This document shows positions 23,179 to 36,838 of a stretch of DNA of 64,000 nucleotides, piece after piece. Numbering within the stretch: position 1 is the first letter of the stretch; every line of letters starts with the position of its first letter. A program made the position numbers and the translations under genes. The DNA is from Augochlora pura (lineage: Eukaryota > Arthropoda > Insecta > Hymenoptera > Halictidae). The stretch spans positions 19,840,001 to 19,904,000 of the forward strand of contig NC_135774.1 in assembly GCF_028453695.1 (NCBI RefSeq), given 5' to 3'. The notes beneath the pieces are model-generated. The model searched no databases and was not told where the DNA came from. It saw nothing but the letters and a program-made list of their open reading frames with translations.

Positions 23179-23301
23179 CTGGTCACCTGATCGCAAAGAA
23201 ATTACTGAATATCTGGTCAGCTGGTCGCAAAGAAATTACTGAAAAATCTGATCACCTGCTCGCAAAATGAATTACCGAATGTCTGTTCGGCTGGTTCGCA
23301 G
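23179..23301. repeat. Minisatellite of about 35-bp units, 3.5 copies
   Basis: Units start CTGGTCACCTGATCGC, CTGGTCAGCTGGTCGC, CTGATCACCTGCTCGC and CTGTTCGGCTGGTTCGC. In the first three units this is followed by AAAGAAATTACTGAAT or close variants. The last unit is partial. Divergence between units suggests an older array than the 42-bp one. Confidence 0.85.
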
Positions 23302-26300
23302 TGGCAACGAGTGCGCAGGAATCGACATTTCTGAGCTGTTTGTTCGTTTAATCCGCGCCTACGAAAGGAAGCTAATAATGTACAAATTTAATTCGCCGCG
23401 GTTTTAACCGCGATGTTGGTCACGTCCGTGCGTCCGCACGAAAATACAAATTATTTCGCGGTTCGGTGAGTGTTTTTAACGATCGTTGTGTGATTCCGTT
23501 CGAGGAATCGAGCCAGGGAAGGAAGTAGAAAATATATGGCGGCCGAAGAATTTCGTTCATCCTTGAAAGCGTACGTACACTACGACAGCTTCCTAAGAAA
23601 TTCGATTGGTCGGTCATGGTTTATTTAATTGACTGCTGCTAATGACACCACGTTTATTCGAATAATTCTATCAGTCAATGCAATAGTAGGTCGACGATTA
23701 TGATCACCATTTGACGAGTGTAAGTATTCTTTTTAATCATTTGCATTTGGAGAATTTCTTTGTGTTAAATACGTAATTATTCGTGACACGATACGTAACG
23801 ATTCGAGTGAACTATATAAATGATGTGAGAAATAGTTGCTCCATTTAAACAGGCTTCGTATCGATGCAGTGATCACGATACGTAAATTTTTAATCTTAAA
23901 AAGAGGATAATTGTTAGCTGGCTCGCTATGTCCGCCTGTAGAGAACGCTTGGCTACAAAGGGTCAATGACAATGTTAATTTATTAATATGTCACTGATAC
24001 ACAGCTACATGTACACGTGTACGCTAAACGTCCGATCGTCGAAGTTTACGTATAATGTAAATAATATATTGCATCAATTTTCCATTCGGATTGCTTGAAC
24101 TATGCAGCACATGTACGAACAACTGTATGGATCAAGATATACAAGCTAATATAGTATTTCTTATCTTCTTCATCGTTACATTCTGTATTCGTGTGCGTGT
24201 TGTTATTATATAAAAGCTTTTTACTTTTCAAATATGTATTGCTCGCGTTCGTGTTCACATTTTTCGATCTGTTTTCTTTGTACATTCCGTTCTGACTTTT
24301 TCCTCTCTCACGAACGCCGGCACAGATGATCAACTCTTTTCCCTTTCTATCTCAATTTAAATCTTACCAAGGCGAAGCTTTATGAAAAGGATTTATTTGT
24401 TTACCTTGTGTTCGAGTGCCTCCAGTTTCATTATTGGGTATTCATAAGTCGGAAAAATAACGTTGCTTTGCAACCCGATCGTCGATGTTACAGTTGTTCT
24501 CAATCAGATTTATTAACTTACGATGCAAAGTTTGATCAACGATCGGTGTTAAATTCGAAATGATGGATCTAAGAATTGAGAAAATAAAATACTTGTTATT
24601 AAAATATGAAAACGATTGGAACTCGTTGGATAATCTAATGTGTGAATTCAAGTAATTACGTTTTGCACATAAATCAATATAGTACATACATAAATCAATA
24701 TATCGTCATGGAATAGCTAAACAAAACAGTTTCGTGAGAATTGTTATTTCATAATCACCATAGTACCTTACAATCGAAATAGTATTTGCATGATAATCTT
24801 TAATCCTTATTCATCTAAATTCCAACTTAGACTGATCAGCACTTGAAATGTGCACATATTCAATAAGCTTCGTAATCGTGATTCTTCTATCTTTTCTGCT
24901 TCTTACTTTGAAAATCATCTCGAGCACTGTTAAGTTAGAAATACGTTGGTAACAAACGGCCCGCCGTTCGCTGGCCCGAACAAAGGATCCTAAGGAAAGG
25001 ATTTCTCATACCGTCAAACTTACACGTGGTACCTCGAAAGAGTTTTCTTCCGATTGTTTCGACGGTGTCCGTCATTTGTGTGTCGGTAATAAAATTTCCT
25101 ATTGCCCAAGGCGACGCTCGGCCCAATCAACTTTGCAAAACTCAAATCTAATTACCGCGGCCTTTGAATCAGGGACAAAGGACGAAGGAAAGAGGAGTCT
25201 TTTCATCTAGCGTTCAGGACGCTACGCGGTCCACAGAGGGCCGCAAGGTCTAGAGAACGAAGGTACCCAGACTCAAAGGAATTCTATTCTATACCCCTCG
25301 GTCTGGGTAACCGAAACGTCAGAAACTATGTTTCGGTCCTACGTGTAACCAAATGATCCATTATCAACCATAGAGTGTCTAACGCGAATCACTACGTATA
25401 TAATTTTACAAGTCGTCGATTTATCCGAGCAAACGTCATTTCGACGACTCACAGAAAATTTTTTTTGTTTCCATTCCGTGTTAACGAATCCAGAGCACTG
25501 ATTGCAAAGTCATTTAAGATATTCGGATCTTGTTAAAAACGCACTACAAATATGACAACGTTAATTACGAACCACGATATGTGCAACCAAGACAACATAT
25601 CGACGCAGATAAAAACGAGAGCTCCGAGTGTCCCTCTGACCTACATTCATAAATGACACATCGATACAAACGTTTCCAGCATAAAACCTGCCAACTAAAC
25701 TGCTAATTTTATGCGTTTGTAACAAAAATTTCTAGGTCAAATTCAGAACAGCGAAGAACTTTTGTTTGGAAAATTGTTTCGTCCTCTCGCAAAATATGAA
25801 AGACGATCTTTAAAATTTGGTCGAAGAAACTTTCTTAATAAGAAAGTAGAACCTTTATTGTTATTGATAAAATACTGAATGCTTGTATAGTAACCCGAAA
25901 ATTAATTTCTTTTTCAAAGTCGAATCTATTTTCTGAAAGATCTAATATAATACAACGCTGAAATGTTGTGCAAATGTGTTTTTAAGGATAAACTTCTAAG
26001 GTATTGCTTCGACAGTGTCTTTTAGATGTTTGGAAATTTCAAATGTCGCTGATATATAAAATACTTCGAAAATTGCATTTCGCCCAACTTTTCCGGAAAA
26101 GGCGGCACTGTACGATGTCACCTAAACACGTCGGTTAATATCAGGTTGCCAGAAGCAAAATTTCAGTCTCAGCAAGTAACACGGTTTACACAGAATTCCT
26201 TGATTGTCTATCGGGTCCTCGTTACACCCAAGAATTTCATTCTCGCTCCACTCCGGATAATTTATCCCGGTTCGCCGACCTCCGACTTAGGGTACACCGG

Positions 26301-28928
26301 TTCGAGCACCGTCGCGGCCAGCGGAGGACTAGCTAAGAACGAAAGAAGGTATCGAATGTGCCGAAAAGTCGCTAGGGGTGGGTTCCAAGGGGGCCGGTTT
26401 AGACTCAGATGAGGGTACACAGATGAGCGAGCGATGTCAACCGTGAACCGCGATTACGCTTTTCGTGGTCGCTCAAAGTTGGACGGAGTAAAGTGGCCGT
26501 GGGCTGTGAGCATTACCGCAATTAGACCCAATGAAGTCGTCCGTCCGGGGACTCTGCAAACACCCTGCATATTTAACCTCGCCGCTAGAGTCCCTTCCAC
26601 GAATATATACTTCACAGGCTCGCCGGAAGCCTGTCTTTCTTCTCTGGAGGCTATCAAGCGAGCGGGGATAGGCCGGGATCGATCTCAAAAGATGCCGCCC
26701 GGCCAAATGGAAATTAAAGGCTCGCCAAATGTCCTTAACTTCATTGTTCCACCGTTTTTTCTCCACTTTCGTCCGACCGCCATTGTTCTCCGAAATATGA
26801 CGGACAGTTCAGCAATGACTCTGAAAGCGCGATTACGCCCACTCGAATTCGTGGCACAAAACGGGAACACTTTTCTTCTTGCTCGTCTGTTCGGATACTC
26901 TTTCATCGTTTTGGCTTCCCGTAGTGTCTAGCCTATGCTCGGGACGAGGGTTAATCTGCGAGGGTATACCAGCGGTACGTCGAAAAAAATTGTTACGTTC
27001 GCGAGAAATATGAGAATTTTGGGCAGATTTGTGGTAACAGGTAGAACGTTGACATCGACGACGAATATGCAAACGTAGTAGCAAAGCATGAACTATTTTA
27101 AAATATATTTTGATCGAACCAACTACACGAAATAAAATTATCACCAAACACGTTGAGCAACTATGTTTTTGATTATATTACGTATCAAAAAACGGTTCGA
27201 AGAAGCGCTTCGTAGAAACCTCGAGTTAAGGACACGATCTAGATGCACGGATTCTGGTGCATTTTATTCGAAAAAGATACATCGAACGATGCCAAAGTCG
27301 GGCGTCTTTTGAATGAAGTCTTCGAGGAAGAACGCTTCTATCCGATACGAATTACTTGCTCGCCGCAAATTCGACGTCCAGGCATTCCAACGGATTCCAG
27401 CGTGTTACGTGGTAGACCGATATTAATGAACCGCAACCATCGGATCCTAGGACGGAGGTGAATCAGTGCTAAATTCCGTTCGGTAATAAATAGCCTCTCC
27501 GAACGGCCCGGTCAGCTCTCGGAGGAAAGAAGGCGGAGATTGTTCGCATTCCAAGGAAAGTTAACAGTCCCCCGATCGTCCGACGATAATCGTTAGGCCC
27601 ACATCCACGAATGGCGAATTATTTAAACAGGTGAACGGGGGAGCCGTGTCGTCCAGCAGCGATTGGTCGCCGAACGGATGCGAGCAGTAGGAAGCTACGA
27701 GACAACCCATGCAAATCAGAGAACGATAGGGCAAACGATCTTCGCGCAAGCCGAAACGGAAGAGGAAGGAACGAAGAAGACAGAAAGCATCGCGAGCACA
27801 AAGATGGGCACGGCTGACGGATTCTTGCGGGTAAAGGGGGTATGGGGAAAAGAGCAGTTAGTACGACTCGCTCCGTTGGTTCCTTAGACGAAATACCTTT
27901 CCTCGATCCTGCGTCTGCTAGCCGTCTCCGTTCCGCTTTGCTTCATCTTCCCCTCTTCATCTTCGCTACGCGATCTTCCACCTTCTTGTTTTCCTCCTAC
28001 GGCTTCATTGTTTCCATTAGCTCTTTTGTATCGTGATAATTTTATAACTCTCCGTAGCCTCTTTTCCACGATTAAGCCCCCGATAGTACAACGGTCTCAT
28101 TGTCGGAAAAATTTGCCATGAAGTCTTTCGAATGCTCTTTGTCTCTTGTTCGATGCCTTTTGGTCTCTCCTCGTTTTTTGCGCTCTGTTCTCCTATCGGT
28201 ACGAGCTTCCTTTGATCTTTCCACTTCTCTTTCCAGATCCACCTCTTATTAGCTGCAGCTTTCCACTTTTCCGTTTTCACGTCCTCGCGTCGGATCGTTC
28301 GATTTATTAGGTCAGGACTTCTGTTCGTATAACTACGGATTCTTGGCTCCAGGAAAACTCGTCGACTCATCTATCGATTCGTTAACACTGCAACTCCTTC
28401 GCGGACCAGGACATTCACAGTGTTTCGTATATTTCTTGATTATTTACTTGCTAGTGATTTTTCAAGCGATTACTCGGTTCCTTGTGCGTTTATTTATTAG
28501 AAACAATTTTTATTCGACCTCGATCTCGATTGGAGAACATTTGGAGTATGGATGCATAGCGCGTTGCATTTGCTGGGAATTTCGAGTAAATGCAGGAAAT
28601 TCTCTCAAATTGTTCTTCAGCTTGTAAAAAAAGGATAATTTGTCAAGAGAAGATACAATTATTAGAAAATTGGAAACTACAAGAACCAGTCGTAAAGATC
28701 TTTTCCCAAGTTGTCCATTTTTAATTATAAACTGAGGAATAATTAAAGATTATTTGTAACAACACACCTCGAATAACTTTTAAATTGTGTTTTACGAAAA
28801 ATTGACAAATACGCAATCATTTTCCTCCTATAAAATAATGTACTTTTTGTATTGAACGGTTTTCTATAAAACATATAATTTAGAAGTTATTTAATAGCAT
28901 GCATGTTACGTGACTCCTCTTGTATAAT
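23302..28928. other. No gene recognised over about 5.6 kb
   Basis: Alternates AT-rich (23640-24920, 25390-26130, 26980-27240) and CpG-rich (24940-25330, 26200-26960, 27250-28400) stretches. Two direct copies of CATAAATCAATATA lie at about 24668 and 24690. An inverted pair GGTACCCAGAC / GTCTGGGTAACC at 25262-25313 could form an 11-12-bp stem. The longest frame (26434-26931, plus) overlaps three minus frames and carries no motif. Confidence 0.5.
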
Positions 28929-29102
28929 ATATACAGGGTGATTTACCTGAGAATAATCATTCAGAAATTAATTGCTTAATGGAAACTCGTTAATTCCTCG
29001 ACGACGATAAATCTCTGAATTTTTTTAATTCGAGAACTGATTCGTCAGTGATCGTTCAAGATATTTAAGTAACAACTCTTTCTTGGATCACCCTATATGA
29101 TA
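28929..29102. mobile_element. MITE-like element with CAGGGTGAT ends
   Basis: The left end reads ATATATACAGGGTGATT and the right end, read inward from the minus strand, TATCATATAGGGTGATCC, about 170 bp apart. Flanks on both sides are TATA-rich. The arms beyond the first 15 bp are poorly matched. Elements with termini containing ACAGGGTG are widespread in insect genomes. I cannot assign a superfamily, and there is no coding sequence inside. Confidence 0.55.
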
Positions 29103-32100
29103 TATTCTTGAATTGTAATGACTAGATCTCTATCCAAAATAAAAATCGACATCATTTGCAAACTCGTTTCTCGCTTTGAAAATTTGAATAAATTGAAACA
29201 TGGATATTATCATTTCAAAATTCTTCTAATTTGTTAAAATCTATAGAGTTGTGTAAAATTATAAGATTTGAAGAGGAAAAGGTAATTTCAATTGCTCGCT
29301 ATTTTTTTGCAAAAAAATCTTGGAAAAAAATGATTTGAAGGATACAAACACGGAGGGTTTGACCTTTACAATAAGCCCGGATAGATTTTTGTATGATTTT
29401 TTTTTCCAGCAAGTTCCAACAGCTCAAATATTGACAATGTTCCCGATTCAAATTTTGCGATTCTTTTATATTTTTGCCGGCTGCAATTCGATTTTCTGCA
29501 GCCGTGAAAGGCCGCAACCTCTGGTTTCAATCATGTTTTCCAAAAATCTACACGCCAGATATTCCGCATGATGTTCTTTCGAACGAAACATAGCGCGTTT
29601 TCACGAGGATTCTGTTTTTTTATTTTTTAATTTCGCGAACTTCCAGAGAACAAATTTGCATGAGCAACGTCGTAATTACAACCGAGGAGAAATTAAGACA
29701 CGCTGGCTTAGAACAACGGCAGTATTTACTCAGAGTTTTCGGTAAATAATTTACTAGTGTTTACTTAAAAATTCAGCGGAAGGTATTTTCAGATGCTACC
29801 ATATCTGTATGTTATTATATAAACTATTCGTAACTGGAGAAAGTTTTTATGAATTTTTTACCGATGCGTAGATCCCGGATTTTATGCGTTCATGGCAAAA
29901 ATGCATAGATGAAAATTCATATAACGAATTTAAAGAAACCAAAAATATTGACACATTTATCTTCAACTTATTCGAATCATTGAAAAAAGAGCAATAGTTG
30001 CACTGTACTCCTGTTTTTTACAGTTGTTGCAAACAATTTTTACTTCGCAGTCAGGTTCTCAGTCTACTAGAAAATATCCTATATTATATCTAATATTAAT
30101 ACTGAATTAATGCATAAACTGTATTTTTAGAATATATTTATGCTGTTTCTTTCTTGCAGTCACAAATATAGCTCTATATTTTATTATCATTTCTTTATCG
30201 AACCATACTGTAGCAGAAGTATTCGATAAATATTACAATTCTCGCGTCCACGTTTATATTTTCTGTTTTCGTCAGATCTTTTCGGTCCTCCAATTCTTTT
30301 TCCGTTCATTGGTGCGAATCGTCGTCGAAGACGCAGTTACATTCGCCGTCAAAGACAGCATCAGTCCAGACACGACGTTTCCCTACTGTCCGTCTCGTGT
30401 TTCTGTCATCAGAGGAAGATCCGTCGCAGCCAGTTCTACACAGCCTACTTCGATCTCCGGAGCCTTCAACTTCGATGGTTAAACGAAATCTTGAGGAGAC
30501 GAATCGACAACGCCTGCAGGACCGTCAGACGCACGTGGCGGCGTTCTTTCTACCACATTTACTTTCGATTCGATGTCGTTTAGTCCTCCTGCGGTTCCAT
30601 TCCACCTAACGCTAAACTATCCTAACTATTACACACTTTCGACGTAACATCTGTAATACGTGGATTCCGATTTTTGTGCACTCGTGATACAAATCATTCG
30701 ACGAACTGGAAAACAGCGGATACATTGAAAAAATTGATCGACGGTATTATGTTAATTTAAAAATATTAAAATCATTAACGAGAAATACATCATTGGATCT
30801 CTGTTCGTCTTAATTGATAGAAATGATCTTTATTTTGCGTAAAAATCAACAGGTCAATAATGAGTAAATCACACTTTTTTCTGCAAATATTTTCACAATC
30901 AGTAATTTCATAAAAAATCTACTAAACAGGGTTTAATTATAAAAATACCGTCGATCAGTATGCTAAAAATCTCAACCTCGATTGCAACGAGAAGAAATTA
31001 AATAAAAATTAATTTTCACACTTAACGTTTGTTATAGTTTCGAAATAATTCAACATCTCCATTACTTTTGTCAAAGATGCACGAAACCTGCAGTCTAGTC
31101 ATAAGAAATATTGCGTGAAAATTTAGGATCGATTCGTGACTCGAAGATGATACAGGTACTGAAACTAAACTACTGTAGATACAATTCACACTTCCGTTAC
31201 AAGAATTATAAAATACATCAGCACATGTATAAACGTAAATGCGCGTATGAATATTTAAGCTCAATAAATATAAAATTATTAGTAGCATCAGCCTGCATTG
31301 TTCTTCATAGTATCCACGATGAGTATGATAATGCGCGTGGCGGTCTCGCCGCATACAATAACGCGGATTGTTTCACTGTCGAAAACTAACAAGATCAGCT
31401 CCGGTAAAGAGGTTAAGAAAACTGAATATTCGTAAAAGAAAGCATAAAATATATTTTTATTTTTTCGTTCACTTTTCTCGCGAGACGTCTCTCGAAAATT
31501 CTCTCTGGCCGTATCCGGAGAACGGCGTAACGATCAATTCCTTAAAACGGTCACTCGAAAATTCATGCATTCCGTACAAGAGATATAATACTGTCTAGTA
31601 AGCCCTCGAGAAACTGCATATTCAAGTGGAATCATCGAATGTACACGTCCGATCCATGCAGCTGCGGAGTCATTTTGACGACGACGGCGAGAAGCGTGTC
31701 CCCACCCCTCCGTAAGGGGGGAAGGAAATATCGGCGGCTAGGTGTCTTCTGGGTAACGTCTGGCCCCAAACGACGCCGAGACGTGTAAACTCGGAAGTTC
31801 TCGAGTGCGCGGCAAGTTCTTACGGGAGAAAATGGAATTCGTTCTCCCCCCACGAACGATCCTGAACGTCCATTGCAACGGAGACAGCGGGCGCGGTAAA
31901 GGGGCGGTTTATACTGCGATATCCAAATGCGATCGAACGGTAGAACGAAGGAAGGAGCCGGCGAAATGAAATAAAAGAAATACACGGTGGCTCTCGGCAT
32001 TGCATGATTTAATGAATAACCAAAATCGATTAAAGTATTGCATTTGTCGCTGAATCGTTCTCGGTTATTCGAAATCTGATAATCGGTTTACCGTCCGTGA

Positions 32101-33879
32101 AAATTTCGGGTAACTAAAAACCATTTCGTTTTTATATTAACCCCAGCATTCTTAGAACAGAATTTTAGACATGTATTGTCGTTTCAACAATGATCTTTTA
32201 CCAATCCTTTATATTTCATTTTTGCAGATACCTATACATATTTTAAACACCTTGAACAGGAAAACTAATATTCATAGCACTTTTTCTTAGGTGTATGCAA
32301 AATGATCCACCCTTAAGCAGACCTTAAAACTTTTAATACATTAAGCGTCCTGGACTTAAGTATGTCACTGGAAGATTAAAAATAAAGTAAGAATAAATGT
32401 TTCTGTGTAGGACAAATTGCAAAGGTACTTATAGTCTCTGTTACTGACTGATGAAATTTTTCTATATAAACTAGATAGTTAAACGGTCGAGAAGATGGAA
32501 ATTCGATAACAGCGAAATTTCCATAGTAATCGAAGTGCACACAGTCCTTGGACATTTACTGTACGGTATTCGATTATGGTATGTACATTAGTCCAACGAA
32601 TTAGTTACGACGACCTTCCTTCTTCGTTAATTAGGGACGGGCTATTTCTTTGCTCGGCTCGCGTATAAACTTTGTTGCCCGAGTATAAAACTGGCCGTGG
32701 ACTTCCGAGCCACCCTGTACTCGCAGTCGGCGGGAAAAAAAAAGAGGACCTTGTATGGGGGTACAACAGCGTCAGCCACACGTTTCCTCATAGGCTGCAG
32801 GGAATCGAGAACCGGAACAAGCAGAGATGAGAAGAACGGAGACGACGGCGACGGTCTGCCATAACTTTCGATCCTCCGGCAATCTCGGTTTATAGGGAGC
32901 TGCTCGCATGACAATGCGGATGGTTCGGCAGGTGGTGTGCTAGAAGCCTAATTCGAGCGGCGGCACATGCCGCTCGTAAACCACCAGGACGAGACCTGGA
33001 GCAGCTAGTACCCCGGCTTTTATCATTTGTACACGTGCTCGAGGCTGCGAATCTAATTTCAACAAATTGCGAGACTATAATGTCCGCTGCGTGATTGACG
33101 AGAAAACTGTCCGCTTTTGCAGAGGATGTGGAGGAATAACCGGCAACGTCGAATGGCAAATCCCATGTAACGGCTCGCGTGGCAATTTTCCATAAACTTT
33201 GCAAGGCTCGTTTGCTGCCACCAGCCTCGTCGTTAAACCTTGGCGACGTTATGCGGCGATATCGCGGCATACAATTTACTTAGGCGCAACTTACTCCGCG
33301 ATTTCGTTCGTTCGCCCGGAACGATTAGGGGATTGAGGATCGATAATGCGTGGATTTGTTCCTCGTTTACGATCGGTGCGTGTTTCAAAGCCCGAACTGG
33401 CTATTTCCGTAGAGATTTTCTGTAATCATTTTTCGGTATTTGATTAAGGTACTTATGATATTCATATATTGAATCGAACGAGATAATTTAGGTGAAAGTG
33501 ACTATTATAAAACACTGTTTAAACGAGAACCCTTCTTGAAATAGTAACAAAAATAATATAATGAAAAAAGAATGGAACATATAAAAGTCGATGTAAAAAT
33601 TCTAGCCATATTTTTGAACAGTGTTATTTATTAATACTCAAATACTATTACGTGACAAGCAGCTGCAAGCAAAAATGTTTATTCGAATACGGACGTTTGA
33701 AAGCAAAAATATATTTTTATCGTCTACTTCAATTTTTTCATTGTCCCAAATAAATATTTCGAAGTGCATTATGTCATCTAGAAACATCAATCTATCGAAT
33801 AATAGTATTCAACAATAATGCTTTTCAATTGCAATACAGTCGATGATAATCTTACACCCCCTGAAAAGTAGTCCATATA
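29103..33879. other. No gene recognised over about 4.8 kb
   Basis: 29100-30270 and 30630-31620 are AT-rich. 30270-30620, 31640-31960 and 32630-33420 are CpG-rich with overlapping ORFs on both strands (up to 126 codons) and no motif. No repeat arrays were noticed. Confidence 0.5.
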
Positions 33880-34220
33880 CCATTTGAAGTTTCGTTTCAC
33901 ACTCAATTATCTCGTAATCGATAGTTCGCTTCAAAAAATGTTTCAAACGGAACTCGCCCTGTTTGAGCGACCTTCACAGGCCAAAGCATTTAGGTCAGTG
34001 AATTCATCTTGAAATGCACTATCCGCTTACGTACAAAGAAATATACAGATCCATTAAAAAGAACCAAGGTCGCCTTTAAATCTCGGAAGCACATCCACGT
34101 ATTAAAATTTGTGATCATTATAAAATCGTAATCTTCTCGAAACAGGATCTATATTTCATTTGAAACATTTTTTAAACGAACTATAGTTTAGAAAATAATC
34201 GAGCGCGAAACTTCAAATGG
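33880..34220. mobile_element. Foldback MITE-like element, about 85-bp arms
   Basis: CCATTTGAAGTTTCG at 33880-33894 is exactly complementary to 34206-34220. AAAAAATGTTTCAAA at 33933-33947 is exactly complementary to 34159-34173. In both arms the two blocks are joined by related sequence (TCGATAGTTCGCTTC against CTATAGTTCGTTT) with a small indel, and weaker matching continues to CCTGTTTGAG / CTCGAAACAGG. The arms span 33880-33967 and 34136-34220, with about 170 bp between. Outside the arms the flanks differ and no target duplication is certain. The structure is that of a non-autonomous inverted-repeat transposon; the superfamily is undetermined. Confidence 0.75.
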
Positions 34221-36254
34221 TGCACCATGCATGTAATGAATTGTTTATTGGAATCAAATGGAAGCTATACATTGATCGGAAGAAATTTAATAACAATCAT
34301 TGTCTTTAATGCGAAGTGGGGTAAATTAAAGTGGAATTATTTAAAAAGAGAATTTAATGGTTCAATATTACTTGTTATTTACAATTACTACTTATTATAG
34401 ATGAAATAACATGAAAAAGAAGCAGAATAATTTCTATTTACCAATATTGTCGCTTAAAATTTCCTAAAGACAAGCCCGCCTTTTAAATTCTAAAATTATA
34501 CTCTATTTGCTAAATTTTCAAAAGATAGAAGCAAAAAAGGAATTGTACGAGATAATATTAATATTATAATATTCGATTAATATCTCTAATCATTGGAGCG
34601 ATAAACCTCGTACGATTTCACTGTTTAACCTAAAAATTGTTTTTATTCCTGTTCTCGTATTCGATGGCAAAATCACGTACACGAATTTTCCATTATTGGC
34701 GGACAAACTTTCAGCGTTATCAACGAAGAACAAGTGCGAATGAAACGCAGAAACCACGTACCGTACGGTAGTAGTTTTCCTCGAAATACGTCACGAAGAG
34801 TCAAGTGTAGTGGCTTGATAGGAGTGTAATTCGATTCGAATTTAATCGGATGAACATACGGCTCGTAAACTAGCGAAACAAGAGGTAGGGCGTTGGAGAA
34901 ACCCTCGTGTGGCATACTACGCCAATGCAACTATTCTTAAATTTGGTTTGGATCATGAAGTACCATAATTTCTTCATTTTTGCTATGTAAACGTAAATGA
35001 TTAATTGCCTTGCAATAGTCGACTGTGTTTATTCATCGGAATTATTATAGTCTGTGTTAATTATTTCAAGCGACAATTGTTCTACTGCAAAATTTGCAGT
35101 AGAATAAACAAAATAGAATAAACAAAACTACACTAATAAATACTATTATACGTTTTCACTTTGCTTCGTGGAACCAATCACTATGAGCCTTTAGTTTATT
35201 TTCGGGCATCATTAACACATTAAAACATTATATCAAACGTTACGTAACAAATTAAATTTTCTTATTCTGTTGTGTTGACTATTTATGGATAAAAACATGT
35301 AATATGTAATAATTTTTGGTTCCTTTATTTTGGTTATTTTTGAATAAGAGAATTTGACATACCATATACGATAAAGGTAAAGTTAATTATGTTGGAAAGT
35401 AAACAAGTGTAGTTTCTTGATAAAAAGGAGAAACAATGTGATTTCGTAAGACGTAGGCGAATAAATAATTTCATTAACTATTAATTGATATTCGTAATCA
35501 TAGCGAATCAGGAATAAGGGCAAATAAATAAGTGTAAGATCCAAACCAATGGTAACTTGCCATGCTTTGACAAGTCTGACTCGTAATGGAGAATTCTACT
35601 AAATTAGCCCGTTAATCATGAACATTATTCCGTTCTCATAAGTTTTTAGTAAGATTCCGTTCTCCTGGCATCGATATAGTCAATGCAGACACGCAATAAA
35701 TATAAATTTTCCAAGAAATGATATGAATCATTGTAACTGTGGGGATAATGGTACGGCAAGGGGTTAAACGATTCCAAGGATTTATGGGCGAACCTACCAA
35801 TTCTCGAATCAGGTTCTACCAACCCGTGGAACCATTTTTGACAAACGTTTATTCGCCGGAGCCACAGTAACTAATAAAACGATGTCCAATTTCTTGGTTG
35901 GCCCGATCGTTTGCCGACTCCCCGGCCACAACCTATGCCCGGCCGGTAACGAAGGAACATCTCGAGTGTCGTTCGGACGCACCACAAGCACGATTAAAGA
36001 GTTCGTCATCCGAGAGAGGGGAAGCAGTCCGGCGCACAATTTGACGTGCAAAACTTCAATTTCCCGTAAACTCGACGTCCCTCTAACTTTATTGTCGCGG
36101 AGAGTGCTGACGAATGGGAAGGGCTAGGGGGCGATGGAACAAGTGAAGAAGGTCGGAGGGACGGAGGCAAGGGCCGAGGATGAGGCAAAAAAGAAAGACT
36201 AGCTGGAAAGGTGGTCGCTCATTCTCTCCCGGTACACCAGAGGGTAGCGAACCT
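34221..36254. other. No gene recognised
   Basis: AT-rich to about 35700, apart from an 85-codon minus frame at 34673-34930 of protein-like composition but no domain I know. AGAATAAACAAAA occurs twice at about 35102-35126. GGCAAGGGGTTAA at about 35756-35768 resembles an isolated piggyBac-type end without a visible partner. 35800-36250 is CpG-rich. Confidence 0.5.
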
Positions 36255-36320
36255 GAGTCTAAAATTCTGTCACGTACGCGTCATAAGTCCTTCGCGCCTT
36301 TAAGTAAGAAGTAACGCCGT
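36255..36320 (+). repeat. 66-bp dispersed direct repeat, copy 1
   Basis: Pairs without gaps with 37881-37946 in the same orientation; by eye 56 of 66 positions agree. The conserved words are TCTAAAATTC, GTCACGT, CATAAGTCCTT and TAAGTAAGAAGTAACG. Flanks on both sides are unrelated. Confidence 0.88.
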
Positions 36321-36838
36321 CCCAGCATCACTTTCCCCGTATACTAGGCGACCCTAAGTACTTTGGACTTGCCGCGCAACTAAGTCTGTAGGCGCTCGAA
36401 TGTCTGCTAAAGTTAAGCTACACTTCACCAAATGACAATTCTTTCGGGCGATCTCGCGTTCTCCGAGTGTAACTGGAGCTCGAAACTAGATCGGGATCGT
36501 GGACAACTTCGAATCAAGATAGAATCATTTCTACGGTGTTGAGAACAATGATTGTTCGGAAAGTGATGCTCGGTTAAATTTAGAAGACATTTGTACGGCT
36601 AAAACACAATGCTTCAATCGAAGAGGCACTGTCTTGATGAACAAGGATAAAGATTTTTATTATAGCGAAAATGAGATGCAACGGCTGAACATAGTAATTC
36701 TCCAAGAAAGAAAGTTGATTTACAATCATTTTTGTCTGACGTTTATAATCATAGCACCAAAGGGTAGCTGAGATTCTTCCGATTAAAATAAGTTGTAACA
36801 CGATGTAAATCGGACTACGTTTCTGGAAGATCTCATCA
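36321..36838. other. No gene seen
   Basis: Moderately CpG-rich to 36500, then AT-rich. A 92-codon minus frame (36580-36858) has no motif. Confidence 0.5.

Noticed and set aside
26290..26310. GGTTCGAGCAC as a possible tRNA B box
   Set aside because: It lacks the closing CC and there is no A box or cloverleaf around it; other GGTTCGA words in the window also fail.
30270..30620. CpG-rich stretch with two overlapping open frames considered as a retrotransposon or exon fragment
   Set aside because: Neither frame shows reverse transcriptase, integrase or other recognisable motifs.
34673..34930. 85-codon minus frame with protein-like composition
   Set aside because: I could not match it to any family and saw no start context, splice sites or neighbouring exon; worth a TBLASTN but not supportable as a gene.
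35745..35768. GGCAAGGGGTTAA, a piggyBac-like tip
   Set aside because: No facing CCC-tip partner found; a similar lone word, TTAACCCCTTACC, lies near 57322 but is too far away to be the other end.
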